Shown here in pieces: positions 25,578 through 35,081 of a stretch of DNA of 45,196 nucleotides. Location of the stretch: NCBI GenBank assembly GCA_009840525.1, contig VXNP01000118.1, positions 1-45,196 of the forward strand, given 5' to 3'. Made by a program: the position numbers and the translations under genes. Within the stretch, counting starts at the first letter, position 1. Every line of letters starts with the position of its first letter. The stretch is from Gammaproteobacteria bacterium. Lineage in GTDB: Bacteria > Gemmatimonadota > Gemmatimonadetes > Longimicrobiales > Gaopeijiaceae. The notes under the pieces were generated by a model. It was not told the DNA's origin and made no database searches. It saw nothing but the letters and a program-made list of their open reading frames with translations.

Positions 25578-28109
25578 ATGAAGGAAAGACGCGCCGCGCC
25601 GTCGCGAGCCAACGTCGCGATCATCGGGGCCGGCATCGTCGGCAATTGCCTGGTCGAGCATCTGGCGAAGCTCGGCTGGGATGACCTCGTGCTCATCGAG
25701 AAGGGCCCGCTGCCCGATCCCGGCGGGTCCACCGGCCATGCGTCCAACTTCATCTTCCCGACGGATCACGGGCGCGAGATCGCGCTGATCACCCTCGAGA
25801 GCCAGCGCCAGTACGAGGCGCTCGGCGTCAACACGACCTGCGGGGGGATCGAGGTCGCGCGCACCGAGGAGCGCATGGAGGAGCTTCGCCGGCGCATGAC
25901 CTCGGCGCGCGTTTGGGGCATCGAGAGCGAACTGCTGACGCCGGAGGAAGTCGTCGCCAGGGTCCCATTCGTCAACCCGGATGTCATTCTCGGTGGCTTC
26001 TACACCCCGAGCGTCTCGGTCGTCGACTCGGTCGGGGCGGGCACGATCATGCGGGAACGGGCGCTGGCCAGGGGCGTGCTTACCGTGCTGGCCGAGACCG
26101 AGGTGACCGGCCTCGAGGTGGAGCCGGTCCCATTCCAGCGCCCGCGCATTCGTGCGGTAGCGACGACTCGGGGAACCATCGAAGTCGACCACGCGATCAT
26201 CGCCTGCGGCGTCTGGAGCCCGCGCATCGCCGCGATGGCCGGCGCTACGATTCCGCTGACGCCGGCGGTGCACCAGATGGCCGATTTCGGCCCGGTCGAA
26301 CTCCTGCTCGGAACCGGCAACGAGATCGGCTACCCCATCGTGCGCGACATGGACTCGTTCATGTACGAGCGCCAGAGCGATGGGGCGATGGAGGTGGGCT
26401 CGTACGCGCATCGTCCCATCCTGATGCACCCCGACGACATTCCCTCCGTCGCCGAGGCGGAGCGTTCGCCTACCGAACTGCCCTTCACGCCCGCAGATTT
26501 CGCGCCGCAGCTCGAGCGGGCGCGCGAGATCATGGGCGAGCTCCTCGCCGGCACCGAGGTGCAGTACGCCGTGAACGGCCTGCTCTCGCTCACACCCGAC
26601 ACCCAGCAACTGCTGGGCGAGACCGCCGAGGTGGCCAACCTCTGGTCGGCAGCGGCCGTGTGGGTGCGGGAAGGCCCCGGATCGGCGCGACTGGTAGCGG
26701 AGTGGATGACGCATGGCTACCCGCGTCTTCTCGATCCGCACGAGTCGGACGTCACCCGCTTCCAGCCGCACGAGCGCACGGTCCATCACGTTCGGGCACG
26801 CTGCGGCGAGCACTTCCGCAAGACGTACGGAATCGTTCATCCGCGCGAGCAGTGGGAGTCCGCGCGCGGCGTCAACCGGTCCCCGTTCCACCCGCGGACC
26901 GAGGCACTGGGCGCCGAGTACTTCGAAGCGCGCGGATGGGAGCGCCCGCAGTGGTACGCCTCGAACGAGGACTTGGTGGAGCGCTACGACGTCCCGGACC
27001 GCCCTCACGAATGGGACCGGCGCTGGTGGTCTCCGATCATCAACGCGGAGCACCTGCACCTGCGCGAGAACGTGGGTGTGGTGGATCTGGGCGCGTTCCA
27101 GATCTTCGACGTGTCCGGGCCCGGCGCGATCCAGTTCCTGGAGACGATGACGGTCAACGCCTGCGACCGTCCGGTCGGCAGCTCGATCTACACGCCGCTC
27201 CTGACGCCGGACGGAGGCTTCCGCGCCGATCTCACCATCCAGCGGCTTGACGAGCACAGGTTTCGCATTGTCACCGGTGTCCTGGACGGAACCCGCGACG
27301 CATTCTGGTTCCGCAAGTATCTGCCAACGGATGGGTCGGTGCAGTTCGAGGACCGGTCGTCCGCGATAACCACCCTCGGGATGTGGGGGCCCGCCGCGCA
27401 GGCGCTGGTCTCGAGCGTCGCGGATTGCGGCCTGAGCCAGGATGAGTTCCCCTACGGCACGGCGCGGGACGCGCTCATCGACGGGATTCCCACCACCTTG
27501 CTGCGCATCTCCTACGTGGGCGAGAGCGGTTGGGAGATCTACACGCGCACGGAGCACGGCCTGGCGCTCTGGGATGCGATCCGGGGCGCGGGCCGAGGCT
27601 TCGACGCGAGGCCGGTGGGCATCGGCGTCTACGGCACCACCGCGCGCATGGAGAAGGGCTACCTGCTGATGGGCGCGGAGCTCACGTCGGAGTATTCACC
27701 GGTCGAGGCCGGGTTGGCGCGCCGCCACGTCAAGCAGGCGGACTTCGTCGGCAAGGCGGCCTACCTGAAGGCCCGCGAACGGGGTCCGATGGCGAAGATC
27801 TGCACGCTCACCATGGACGACCACACGAGCGCGTCCGGCGTCGCGCGCTTCCCCACGGGCGGAAACGAACCGATCCTGACGCTCGATGGGGACCGCATCG
27901 TGGATGCGCTGGGGCGCGAGTCCCGCGTGACCTCCGCCGGAATGGGGCCGACCGTGGGAAAATACCTGCTGATGGCTTGGCTGCCGTCCCAACTCGCCCG
28001 CGTCGGCGAACGGCTGCAGGTGATGTACATGAACGAGTGTTTCCCGGTCACGGTGGCTGCGGTCGGCACGGCCCTGTTCGACCCGTCCGGCAGCCGGATG
28101 AAGGGGTAA
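25578..28109 (+). CDS. FAD-dependent oxidoreductase-GcvT fusion, dimethylglycine/sarcosine dehydrogenase type
   Basis: 843 residues from ATG 25578 with GAAGG seven bases upstream. Residues 14-390 are a DAO-type FAD domain: ADP-binding AIIGAGIVGNCL (Gly17, Gly19, Gly22), GGSTGHASNFIFPT near the flavin, and HAIIACGVWSPRI. The middle linker resembles FAO_M. Residues ~440-840 match the GcvT/aminomethyltransferase fold and its C-terminal barrel (GVVDLGAFQIFDVSGPGA, LRISYVGESGWEIYT, MEKGYLLMGAELT). Such enzymes oxidise N-methyl groups and pass the resulting formaldehyde to tetrahydrofolate. It is convergent with a DmdA-like gene. The substrate is probably a methylated amine such as dimethylglycine or sarcosine; this is an inference. 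Confidence 0.9.
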   Translation: MKERRAAPSRANVAIIGAGIVGNCLVEHLAKLGWDDLVLIEKGPLPDPGGSTGHASNFIFPTDHGREIALITLESQRQYEALGVNTTCGGIEVARTEERMEELRRRMTSARVWGIESELLTPEEVVARVPFVNPDVILGGFYTPSVSVVDSVGAGTIMRERALARGVLTVLAETEVTGLEVEPVPFQRPRIRAVATTRGTIEVDHAIIACGVWSPRIAAMAGATIPLTPAVHQMADFGPVELLLGTGNEIGYPIVRDMDSFMYERQSDGAMEVGSYAHRPILMHPDDIPSVAEAERSPTELPFTPADFAPQLERAREIMGELLAGTEVQYAVNGLLSLTPDTQQLLGETAEVANLWSAAAVWVREGPGSARLVAEWMTHGYPRLLDPHESDVTRFQPHERTVHHVRARCGEHFRKTYGIVHPREQWESARGVNRSPFHPRTEALGAEYFEARGWERPQWYASNEDLVERYDVPDRPHEWDRRWWSPIINAEHLHLRENVGVVDLGAFQIFDVSGPGAIQFLETMTVNACDRPVGSSIYTPLLTPDGGFRADLTIQRLDEHRFRIVTGVLDGTRDAFWFRKYLPTDGSVQFEDRSSAITTLGMWGPAAQALVSSVADCGLSQDEFPYGTARDALIDGIPTTLLRISYVGESGWEIYTRTEHGLALWDAIRGAGRGFDARPVGIGVYGTTARMEKGYLLMGAELTSEYSPVEAGLARRHVKQADFVGKAAYLKARERGPMAKICTLTMDDHTSASGVARFPTGGNEPILTLDGDRIVDALGRESRVTSAGMGPTVGKYLLMAWLPSQLARVGERLQVMYMNECFPVTVAAVGTALFDPSGSRMKG

Positions 28110-28164
28110 ACGCTCGCACTAATCCGCGGGCCACGAAATCGACGCATCCTTCGCGCGCGCGCCT

Positions 28165-29469
28165 CTACTCCACCGCATCCTCGCCCCGCGCGTGCGCCAC
28201 CTCGCGCGCACTGGGGTTGGCCGAGGGCCGGAACGGAACCTCGCATACCCGGGCCCGATCCGGCTTGCCCGGCTCGCTCGCGTACTCGTCCGGCAGCCAG
28301 ACCGTGAGTTCCGTGCCGACCGCGGACATCCCGACGGGCACGTAGCCCAGCGCGATGTTGCATCCCAGCTCGGGCGCATGCCAGGGCGAAGTAAGGTATC
28401 CGATCGGGTCACCTGCATCGGCGCCGGACACCAGCCAGAAATCGGGCGCATAGTCGTCGATGGGCCTGCCGCCGATCGTCATCCCCACCAATGTCATGGA
28501 GAACGGCGGCCGCCCGGCCTCGATCTCCGCCCGCATCCCTTCCAGCGCCGACCGGCCGATGTAGTCGCCCTCCTTCTCTCGCGGCACCTGGTATCCGAGG
28601 TTGCACTGGAACGGAACGGTCTCGTGGTCCATGTCCTGTCCCCAGGACAGGATGCCCGCCTGGATCCGACGCTGATGGCCGGGGGCGATGACCATGAGCT
28701 GGTGGGCCTCGCCCGCGTCGAGCACCGCGTGCCACAGTTTCTCGGCGTGCAGCGTCGCGTCGCGCAGGTAGATCTCGTAGCCCTTCTCACCCGAGAAGCC
28801 CGACTGCGAGATCACCACCGAACATCCTGCGATCTCAGCCTCCAGGAGCCCGTAGTAGGGGATTTCGCGGATGCCGTCGCCCACCAGATCGGCCATGAGC
28901 GCCAACGACTTCGGCCCCTGGATCTGCAGGGGGCAGACGTCGATCTCGTCGATCTCGACATCCATCTTCATTCCCACATTGACGCCCTGCAGCCAGAACA
29001 GCAGGTCGGAGTCGGCGAGGGAGAACCAGAACTCGTCCTCCGACAGGCGCAGCAGCACCGGGTCGTTGAGGATGGCGCCCCGTTCGTTGCAGAGGATGAC
29101 GTACTTGCCGTGCATCGGCTCGATGCGGGTGGCGTCGCGCGTGATGACGTAGTCGGTGAACCGCTCGGCGTCCGGTCCCTTCACCCGGATCTGCCGCTCC
29201 ACGGCGACATTCCAGAGCGTGACGTGCTGCGTCAGCGCTTCGTGTTCGGTCGCCGCGCCGCCGTTCTCCGGCCGCACGTAGCCGCGCGGGTGGTAGATGC
29301 GGTTGTAGGTTGTTGCGCGCCAGCAGCCCGCATCGTGGGACAGATGCCAGTACGGCGACTTCCGCACGCGGGTGGAAATGAGCAGCTCCACGGGGGTGCG
29401 GCCGCTCTGGCGAAGGTTGATGGGTACGATGCGATCGGATTGATCGACGGAAACAGGATGGCTGACCAT
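28165..29469 (-). CDS. DmdA-like GcvT-family tetrahydrofolate-dependent demethylase/aminomethyltransferase
   Basis: 434 residues from ATG 29469. The GcvT fold is evident from HVTLWNVAVERQIRVKGPDA, GAILNDPVLLRL, ADSDLLFWLQGV, IQGPKS, SQSGFSGEKGYEIYL and QAGILSWGQDMDHETVPF. These elements also occur in DMSP demethylase (DmdA), whose paralogues can act on other substrates, so DMSP cleavage is not proven. The C-terminal 90 residues form the usual barrel (GYLTSPWHAPELGCNIALGY). It would transfer a methyl group to tetrahydrofolate. Convergent with the FAD/GcvT fusion, with 55 bp between stops, suggesting a shared one-carbon theme. Confidence 0.85.
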   Translation of the reverse strand: MVSHPVSVDQSDRIVPINLRQSGRTPVELLISTRVRKSPYWHLSHDAGCWRATTYNRIYHPRGYVRPENGGAATEHEALTQHVTLWNVAVERQIRVKGPDAERFTDYVITRDATRIEPMHGKYVILCNERGAILNDPVLLRLSEDEFWFSLADSDLLFWLQGVNVGMKMDVEIDEIDVCPLQIQGPKSLALMADLVGDGIREIPYYGLLEAEIAGCSVVISQSGFSGEKGYEIYLRDATLHAEKLWHAVLDAGEAHQLMVIAPGHQRRIQAGILSWGQDMDHETVPFQCNLGYQVPREKEGDYIGRSALEGMRAEIEAGRPPFSMTLVGMTIGGRPIDDYAPDFWLVSGADAGDPIGYLTSPWHAPELGCNIALGYVPVGMSAVGTELTVWLPDEYASEPGKPDRARVCEVPFRPSANPSAREVAHARGEDAVE

Positions 29470-29554
29470 GGGTGTCCGGGATTCCGGGTTGACGGGATGG
29501 CGTATGTCCACAAAAGTCCGTCATGAGCGGCTTGGCGACAACCGGAGTGGCGGC

Positions 29555-30025
29555 GTGAGGGTCGTCGTCGATACAAGCGTCTTCCTGCCGGGCGTGTTCT
29601 TCGGCGGGCCGCCCCGCGACGTGCTCGCGGCGTGGCGAGCCGGGCAATTCGAGGTGGTGGTGTCCCCCGAGGTCCTTCGGGAATACGTTCGGGTCGGCGA
29701 ACGGTTGTCGGCGCGGTTTCCCGGCGCGGATTTCGAACGCGTGCTTGAGATGATCGCCGGCGACGCCACGCTGGTGTCGGCGCCCCCCTTGCCCGAGGCT
29801 GTGTGCGAGGACTCCGACGACGACAAGTTTCTCGCGTGTGCGGTGGCCGCCGGAGCCGGGTACGTGGTGAGCAGCGACAAGGCGCTCCTTGCAACCTCTC
29901 CCTACCGGAACGTGAAGGTCGTTCGTTCGCGTGATTTCCTGAACATGCTCCGAGTCACGGCCACTCCGGCGCAGGATGACCGCGACTCGGCGGCTCGACT
30001 GGACCTGCGGAATCCCGCCGGCTGA
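29555..30025 (+). CDS. PIN-domain protein, putative toxin of a toxin-antitoxin pair
   Basis: 156 residues from GTG 29555, the position of the first PIN strand MRVVVDTSVFLPG; in-frame ATG at 29504 would only add an unstructured stretch. Acidic residues expected for a Mg2+-dependent ribonuclease are present: Asp6, the Glu in SPEVLREY, the acidic cluster CEDSDDDKFLACA and the Asp in VVSSDKALL. The start overlaps (GTGA) the stop of an 11-codon ORF, which is too short to be an antitoxin, so no classical partner is visible. The protein resembles the COG1569 class, which often lacks an obvious neighbour antitoxin. The last 25 residues are extra. Confidence 0.75.
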   Translation: MRVVVDTSVFLPGVFFGGPPRDVLAAWRAGQFEVVVSPEVLREYVRVGERLSARFPGADFERVLEMIAGDATLVSAPPLPEAVCEDSDDDKFLACAVAAGAGYVVSSDKALLATSPYRNVKVVRSRDFLNMLRVTATPAQDDRDSAARLDLRNPAG

Positions 30026-30037
30026 CGAGGCAACGCC

Positions 30038-32173
30038 ATGACACGCGCATCGCTTCGCGCAGCAGTCCGTCTGGGGCTGACGGTTGTGGTGGCGGGGTGT
30101 GCGCTGGAGTTCGACCCGCCGAGCCCGGCGTCCATCGTAGTGTCCCCCGGGTCTGCGACGTTCACCTTCCTGGGAGAGTCGAGGGCGTTCACCGCGACCA
30201 TCCTGGATGAAGACGGGAGCGCGCTGGAGGGTACGGTGTCCTGGACGACGGACGCCCCAGCCGTGCTCGGTGTGAACCCCTCCGGGGTGGTCACGGCCCT
30301 TGCGAACGGAGCCGGCACGGTCAGGGCCGTCTTCGAGGGAGTCAGCGGGACGGCCGCGGTTACGGTCAGCCAGACGCCCACCACCCTGGAACGGGTTGGC
30401 GGCGACGCACAGACAGGCAGTCCGGGAGCACCGCTGGTCGAGCCGCTCGTCGGCCGCCTTCGTGACGCTGGCGGGAGCCCGGTCGCGGGCACGGCTGTGT
30501 CCTTCTCACCCGCGGAAGGGAGCGGCTCCGTCACTCCCGCCGCGGCCACGACCGACCCGGCGGGCGAGGCGCAGACGCTCTGGACGCTGGGCGACGCTGC
30601 CGGCCGCCAGTCGGTGGTCGCGTCCGTGGCCGAAGGTCCCAACGCGGTGTTTACCGCCATGGCCGAGCCACCCCACGCCCTGCTCATTCACTCCGGCGAC
30701 GGGCAGGTGGCCCGGACGGGACGAGAAATCGACGAACCCGTGCAAGTGCGGGCGCTCTCGCGGTCGAGCGCCGGCCTGAGCGGGGTCACGGTCACCTTCG
30801 AGGTCACGGCCGGGGGCGGCTCGGTCCCCCTGTCCAGCGCCGTGACCGACGCCGACGGGATCGCCTCCCCGGGCCCATGGACGATGGGCGATCCCGGGCC
30901 GCAGGAATTGCGTGCCACCGCCCCCGGGGTGAACCGGGTGATCTTCCACGCCACCGCCCTGGCCGCACCGGTCGCCGAACTCGTAGCCGTCGAGGGCGAC
31001 GGACAGCGGACGGAAATCGCGCTCCCCGTGCGCGTTGCGCCCCGCGTGCGGGCAGAAGATGAAGACGGCAACCCGGTGGCGGATACCAGGGTCGCCTTCT
31101 CCGCGAGCGCCGACGGCAGGGTCGAGCCGGAGCAGGCGACGACCGACTCGGCCGGGTTCGCGGCGGTCGACAGGTGGATCCTCGGCAGAACCCCCGGAAC
31201 CACCTACACGCTCACGGCGAGCGTAGCCAACTCGGACGGCACGTCGGCCACGGCAACCTTCAGTGCGGAGGCCACGCCGGCGGTCTACGACATTGAACTC
31301 GAGCACGTCACCTCGTCGCTGCTCACCGCCTCGCAGCGCGAGGCCTTCGAGGAAGCCGAACGGTTCTGGGAGAGCGCGGTCACGGCCAATCTCTCATGGA
31401 GCACGCTGCGCAGGTCCTCCCTCGCCAGGTGCCTCTCGGAAAACCAAATGTCCGGAGACGTCCCCGGCGACCGGGTGGTCGACGACCTGCTGATCTACGT
31501 CGAAATCAAGGAAATCGACGGGCGCTCGGGCGTCTTCGGAGGCGCGGGGCCCTGCCAGATCCGCGAGGGCAACTCGCTGCCCGCCGTCGGCGTGATGTTC
31601 TTCGACATCGCCGACCTGGACAGCATGGAGGCCAACGGCCAGCTGGAGGAAACCATCGTCCATGAGATGGCGCACGTAATCGGGTTCGGAACCCTGTGGT
31701 CGCACCTGGGCCTCCTGCAGGACTCGGCCCGGGCCGACCGGAACGCGAATACGCACTTCACCGGCGCCGCGGCGAAGGCGGCCTTCGACGAGATTCGCGG
31801 CAACAACTACACGGACAGCGATCTCGTGCCGGTGCAGCACCAGGGCGGCGTGGGCGTGTGGAACGGGCACTGGCGCGAGCTGGTCTTCCGTTCCGAGTTG
31901 ATGACCCCCTTCCCCGACCGCGGCCCCAATCCGATGAGCGTGGTCAGCCTCGCGTCGTTCGTGGACATCGGGTATCCGGAGGTCGACTACAGCGTGGCGG
32001 ATGAGTACGTGCTGCCGCCCCCGCAGTACGCGGCGCAGGCGGCGGCGGGGGTCAAAGCGGCGGCGGTCCCCCGGAACGCGATCGACTTCGGCAGGGAGAT
32101 CCTGCTGATGCCAATCGAGGTCGTGGGCCGCGACGGCAACGTGGTGCGGTACCTGACGCCGCCGGAGCGCTGA
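30038..32173 (+). CDS. Ig-like-domain lipoprotein metallopeptidase (leishmanolysin-like)
   Basis: 711 residues from ATG 30038. Signal peptide with lipobox VVAGC (about residue 21). Residues 30-115 are a BIG2-type Ig-like domain (VSPGSATFTFLGESRAFTATI, GVVTALANGAGTV). Three to four further Ig-like repeats of about 100 residues follow, each with a D.DG or TTDPAGEA-type loop. The C-terminal 300 residues hold a zinc metallopeptidase: VHEMAHVIGFGTLW (His542, Glu543, His546), a likely third zinc ligand His611 in WNGHWREL, and a Met-turn SELMTPF. This is the HExxHxxGF plus distant His pattern of the leishmanolysin/M8 class. Probably a cell-surface protease with adhesive stalk. Twelve bases after the PIN gene. 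Confidence 0.85.
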   Translation: MTRASLRAAVRLGLTVVVAGCALEFDPPSPASIVVSPGSATFTFLGESRAFTATILDEDGSALEGTVSWTTDAPAVLGVNPSGVVTALANGAGTVRAVFEGVSGTAAVTVSQTPTTLERVGGDAQTGSPGAPLVEPLVGRLRDAGGSPVAGTAVSFSPAEGSGSVTPAAATTDPAGEAQTLWTLGDAAGRQSVVASVAEGPNAVFTAMAEPPHALLIHSGDGQVARTGREIDEPVQVRALSRSSAGLSGVTVTFEVTAGGGSVPLSSAVTDADGIASPGPWTMGDPGPQELRATAPGVNRVIFHATALAAPVAELVAVEGDGQRTEIALPVRVAPRVRAEDEDGNPVADTRVAFSASADGRVEPEQATTDSAGFAAVDRWILGRTPGTTYTLTASVANSDGTSATATFSAEATPAVYDIELEHVTSSLLTASQREAFEEAERFWESAVTANLSWSTLRRSSLARCLSENQMSGDVPGDRVVDDLLIYVEIKEIDGRSGVFGGAGPCQIREGNSLPAVGVMFFDIADLDSMEANGQLEETIVHEMAHVIGFGTLWSHLGLLQDSARADRNANTHFTGAAAKAAFDEIRGNNYTDSDLVPVQHQGGVGVWNGHWRELVFRSELMTPFPDRGPNPMSVVSLASFVDIGYPEVDYSVADEYVLPPPQYAAQAAAGVKAAAVPRNAIDFGREILLMPIEVVGRDGNVVRYLTPPER

Positions 32174-32190
32174 CTTCGTGCCCCGAACCT

Positions 32191-32508
32191 TCAAATCTCG
32201 CAGGCGTCTCCGTTGCATCCCGGCTTTCCTCTCGCGGCCGCGCGCCGGATGAACGGCACGTACAGCAGTAGCCCGTAGAGGAAGAACAGCGGTACCTGCA
32301 GGCACACCTTCCGGGTCGCGTAGACGCCGGTGAACACCGCTCTGTGCCGCGTGTCGACAACCACGATCTCGCCCGCCGGCACTTCGCCCAGCGGAGACCG
32401 TTCGGTCGACGGCTCGATCTGGCGGAGCCAGTCCAGTCGAGCCGTCCGTCTCGCTTGGCGCGCGCAGTCTGGGCAGGCCGGATTGTAGTGGAGGGTGAGT
32501 CTGGTCAT
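32191..32508 (-). CDS. DCC-type thiol-disulfide oxidoreductase-like small membrane protein
   Basis: 105 residues from ATG 32508. Begins MTRLTLHYNPACPDCARQ, a CxxC redox motif (Cys12, Cys15) of the DUF393/DCC family, followed by a helix, a strand with VVVDTRHRAVFTG, and one hydrophobic segment near LQVPLFFLYGLLLYVPFIR, ending with a Cys-rich tail (GCNGDACEI). Shorter than the usual ~130 residues. Convergent with the metallopeptidase, 17 bp between stops. Role in thiol transfer is inferred from the family. Confidence 0.6.
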   Translation of the reverse strand: MTRLTLHYNPACPDCARQARRTARLDWLRQIEPSTERSPLGEVPAGEIVVVDTRHRAVFTGVYATRKVCLQVPLFFLYGLLLYVPFIRRAAARGKPGCNGDACEI

Positions 32509-32732
32509 GGGGTGGCGCTCGGGTGATGGCGGTCCACCAGCATTACCAAGCTTCCGAGACCGTGCAATCGTTGACCCGGATGAAGCCGCTCCGTGGAATG
32601 TCTGTTCGTGAGAGCGTCGAATTCTTGTCTCCCAAGTCGTTGCATTTCTGTTTACAACAGCGTTGCAGACGTGTCTCCGCCCCGAAAGCGCATGTAGAGC
32701 CCCGGAGGTGCTGACCGTGAGGCTCGCGCCCT

Positions 32733-33803
32733 CTACCCCTCCGCCTCCAGCGGCGCGTAGGGCTTCGTCCCGGGCACCATGATCCCGCCTCGCTTCGTGC
32801 CGAGGGCGATGTTCCCGTAGCGCTCTGCGTAGGCGGGCGGAAGTTCACGCCCGTCGCTCGCGGACAGCCATAGCCGCAGCAGGTGGCGCTTGCGCTCCGG
32901 ATCGGGATGGTCCTCGTACCCGGTGCGCGAGTGGACGATCTGGTGGTTGTGCACGAACTGCATGTCCCCGGGCCGGAGTTCCATGTCGAGGCGGATGTCC
33001 TGGCGGGCTGCCAGATCCTCGAACAGGTCCATGGCCTCGGTCTGCTCGCGCGATACCGGCGGCACCCCCTCGTGGCGCTGGGCACCATCGAAGAAATCGC
33101 GGGCGTAATACGTCGTAATACAGCCGGCGTGATGGTTGAAGACGGGCATCCGGTACCAGGGGCCCTTGCCTTCGGGAATCTCCCCCTTGCGGTCGATATG
33201 GATGGGCCGCGAGAGCAGCTCGGCCAGCTCGGGCCGGCGTCGGCGCATTTCGCTGTAGATGGTGGCGGAACTGGAGATGCTGCTCAGCCCGCCCTCCTTC
33301 GCGGGGCGCACGCAGAAGAGCCCGACGAGGTCGCAGGAGTCCGTGTGGAAGCGATGGCGCGCGCGGGTCGCGTACAGCCGGTGCTCGGGGTTGTGGGGGT
33401 CGTGGCCGATGTCCTTCACGTGGCCGAGCAGGTGGCCCTTGGCGTTCTGGGAGATGGCTTCCCCGAGGTGCGTGCCGATCCCCCAGAAGGCGGTCGCGAT
33501 CTGCTTCATCGACCGGTCTTTCACCGGCAGGCCGCGCATGAGCGCGAACCCGCGACCGCGCAGCAGCTCCTCGCGTATGCGGGCGAGTTCGGGCGCCAGT
33601 CCGGGCAGGGGGAAGTCGTTCCGCGTGATGCCGACGATGTCGAGGCCCTTGCGTTCCACTCTCCCCACCGCCAGGTGAATTTCGCGGATTTCCCCTTCCG
33701 TGAAGTGGCGGATCCAGGCGCCGGACCCGCTCATCTCGGATCCATACCAGACGTCGGGGCCTGCTGCTTCGGGGTCCAAACCGGGGTTCGATGATGCTGA
33801 CAT
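32733..33803 (-). CDS. TauD/TfdA-type Fe(II)/2-oxoglutarate-dependent dioxygenase
   Basis: 356 residues from ATG 33803. The double-stranded beta-helix core has iron ligands H153-x-D155 (RFHTDSCDLVG) and a distal His in HNHQIVHSRTGYED (His291), and an Arg near residue 310 (KRHLLRLWL) for 2-oxoglutarate. The family hydroxylates or demethylates small compounds such as taurine, 2,4-D, carnitine precursors or carbamates. One base separates it from the upstream asparaginase-like gene, and the two are probably co-transcribed. Substrate unknown. Confidence 0.9.
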   Translation of the reverse strand: MSASSNPGLDPEAAGPDVWYGSEMSGSGAWIRHFTEGEIREIHLAVGRVERKGLDIVGITRNDFPLPGLAPELARIREELLRGRGFALMRGLPVKDRSMKQIATAFWGIGTHLGEAISQNAKGHLLGHVKDIGHDPHNPEHRLYATRARHRFHTDSCDLVGLFCVRPAKEGGLSSISSSATIYSEMRRRRPELAELLSRPIHIDRKGEIPEGKGPWYRMPVFNHHAGCITTYYARDFFDGAQRHEGVPPVSREQTEAMDLFEDLAARQDIRLDMELRPGDMQFVHNHQIVHSRTGYEDHPDPERKRHLLRLWLSASDGRELPPAYAERYGNIALGTKRGGIMVPGTKPYAPLEAEG

Positions 33804-33804
33804 G

Positions 33805-35081
33805 TCAGTCCGAGGGCGAGCCCTCCAGCAGCCCCTCCAGCGGCAGCTCGCGCGCGCCGTTCTCGTCGCATACGGCGTACGTGACCTGGCCGGATGCGTA
33901 CATCGACACGCCCGCGTATTCGGCCCTCTTGTTGAGCGCGAAGAAGCGCACGTTGAAGTTGGGCTCGCCGCGCGAGTTGAGGAGGCGCTCCTCCACGGTG
34001 TTCGCGCGGATGCGTTCGAGCGCGGCCATCCCCGCGTCCAGCGGATGCATGCCTTCCCTCATCTTCTCGACGATGAGGAAGGAGCAGAGGTTGAACAGGT
34101 TGGCCTCGCCCCGGCCGGTGGAGCCCGCGGCGCCGATGTCGCCGTCCACGTAGAGCCCGGCGCCCAGGATGGGGGAGTCGCCCGCGCGTCCGGGAATCTT
34201 CCAGGAGAGCCCGCTGGTGGTGGTCACCCCGCAGATGTCCCCGCCCGGGCCAATGCCGTCGCAGTTGATGGTGCCCCAGAAGCTGCTTTCGTCGATGAGG
34301 CCCTCGCGCACCATGTCCAGACCGGCCTGGTAGCCCGCGTAGTGGTGGTCCCGCAGGGCTGCCTGGGCGCGTGCGAGTTCCTCCGGGCCGGCCGCGCCGT
34401 CCGATGCCTCCCGGCTTTCCGGACCAGCGCCTCCGTTCATCGCGCCGGCGTCGAGACCGGCTCCGCTTCCCGTACCGCCCGGGCGCCCCCTGCGCGGATC
34501 GGGGAAGTGGCCGGGGTCGATGCGCCTCTTCCATTCCAGCCACAGCTCGCGGGAGCGGTCGGTGTTCAGGTCGTCCTCGATCTCGAAGCCCATCATGCGG
34601 GCGAACTCCTGCGCACCCGCGCCCACCAGCAGGTGGTGGTCGGTGTATTCCATGACCGCCTTGGCCACCAGCGAGGGGGTGCGCACCCCTCGAGCCCCGC
34701 CACGCCTCCGGCCTGCTTCTTCGGCCCGTGCATGCAGCACGCGTCCAGCTGCACCACTCCGTTCGCATTGGGCAGGCCCCCGTAGCCGATCCCCGTCTCG
34801 GTGGGGTCGAGTTCGGGGATGTTCACCCCCGCGACCAGGGCGTCCAGCACGTCCGCGCCCTCGGTGATCATCCGGAACGCCCGTTCCACGGCGCTCTCCG
34901 GGCCGCCGTTGGTGAAGCGGATGCCGCTGGTGTCGGAGATCACCACCGGGGAGACCGACTGCGGGGTGTAGACCGTGGGCGCCCCTTCCAGGGTACGTGG
35001 CTCAGCCCCTTCCAGGGTGCGCGGGACGGCGCCGGCCACGCCCGCGGCGGCGGCGGTCTTGACGAAGTCGCGACGTTTCAT
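33805..35081 (-). pseudogene. Aspartylglucosaminidase-like Ntn hydrolase interrupted by a frameshift
   Basis: Start ATG 35081, encoding a Tat-type signal (KRRDFVKTAAAAGVAGAV). Two frames make one protein: the upstream part reads VYTPQSVSPVVISDTSG to CMHGPKKQAGGVAGLEG, and the downstream part resumes VRTPSLVAKAVMEYTDHHLLVG after a one-base loss in the CCCC run (minus-strand GGGG) at 34686-34689. The downstream part holds the autoproteolytic Thr in DICGVTTTSG and GAGLYVDGDIGAAGSTGRGEA. The family cleaves N4-(beta-N-acetylglucosaminyl)-asparagine. The reading frame is otherwise intact with good codon use, so a homopolymer sequencing error is as likely as a true pseudogene. A Gly/Ala-rich insert lies near residues 200-225. 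Confidence 0.8.
34981..35028. repeat. 24-bp imperfect tandem duplication in the Tat-signal region
   Basis: Two adjacent 24-bp units share GCCCCTTCCAGGGT and differ in the rest. On the coding strand they give the residue repeat PRTLEGAE-PRTLEGAP just after the Tat signal. It lengthens the spacer by eight residues without breaking the frame. Confidence 0.7.

Noticed and set aside
32523..32714. 63-residue plus-strand ORF in the DCC/TauD gap
   Set aside because: It has no homology or ribosome site. The region is a likely promoter area with lower GC.
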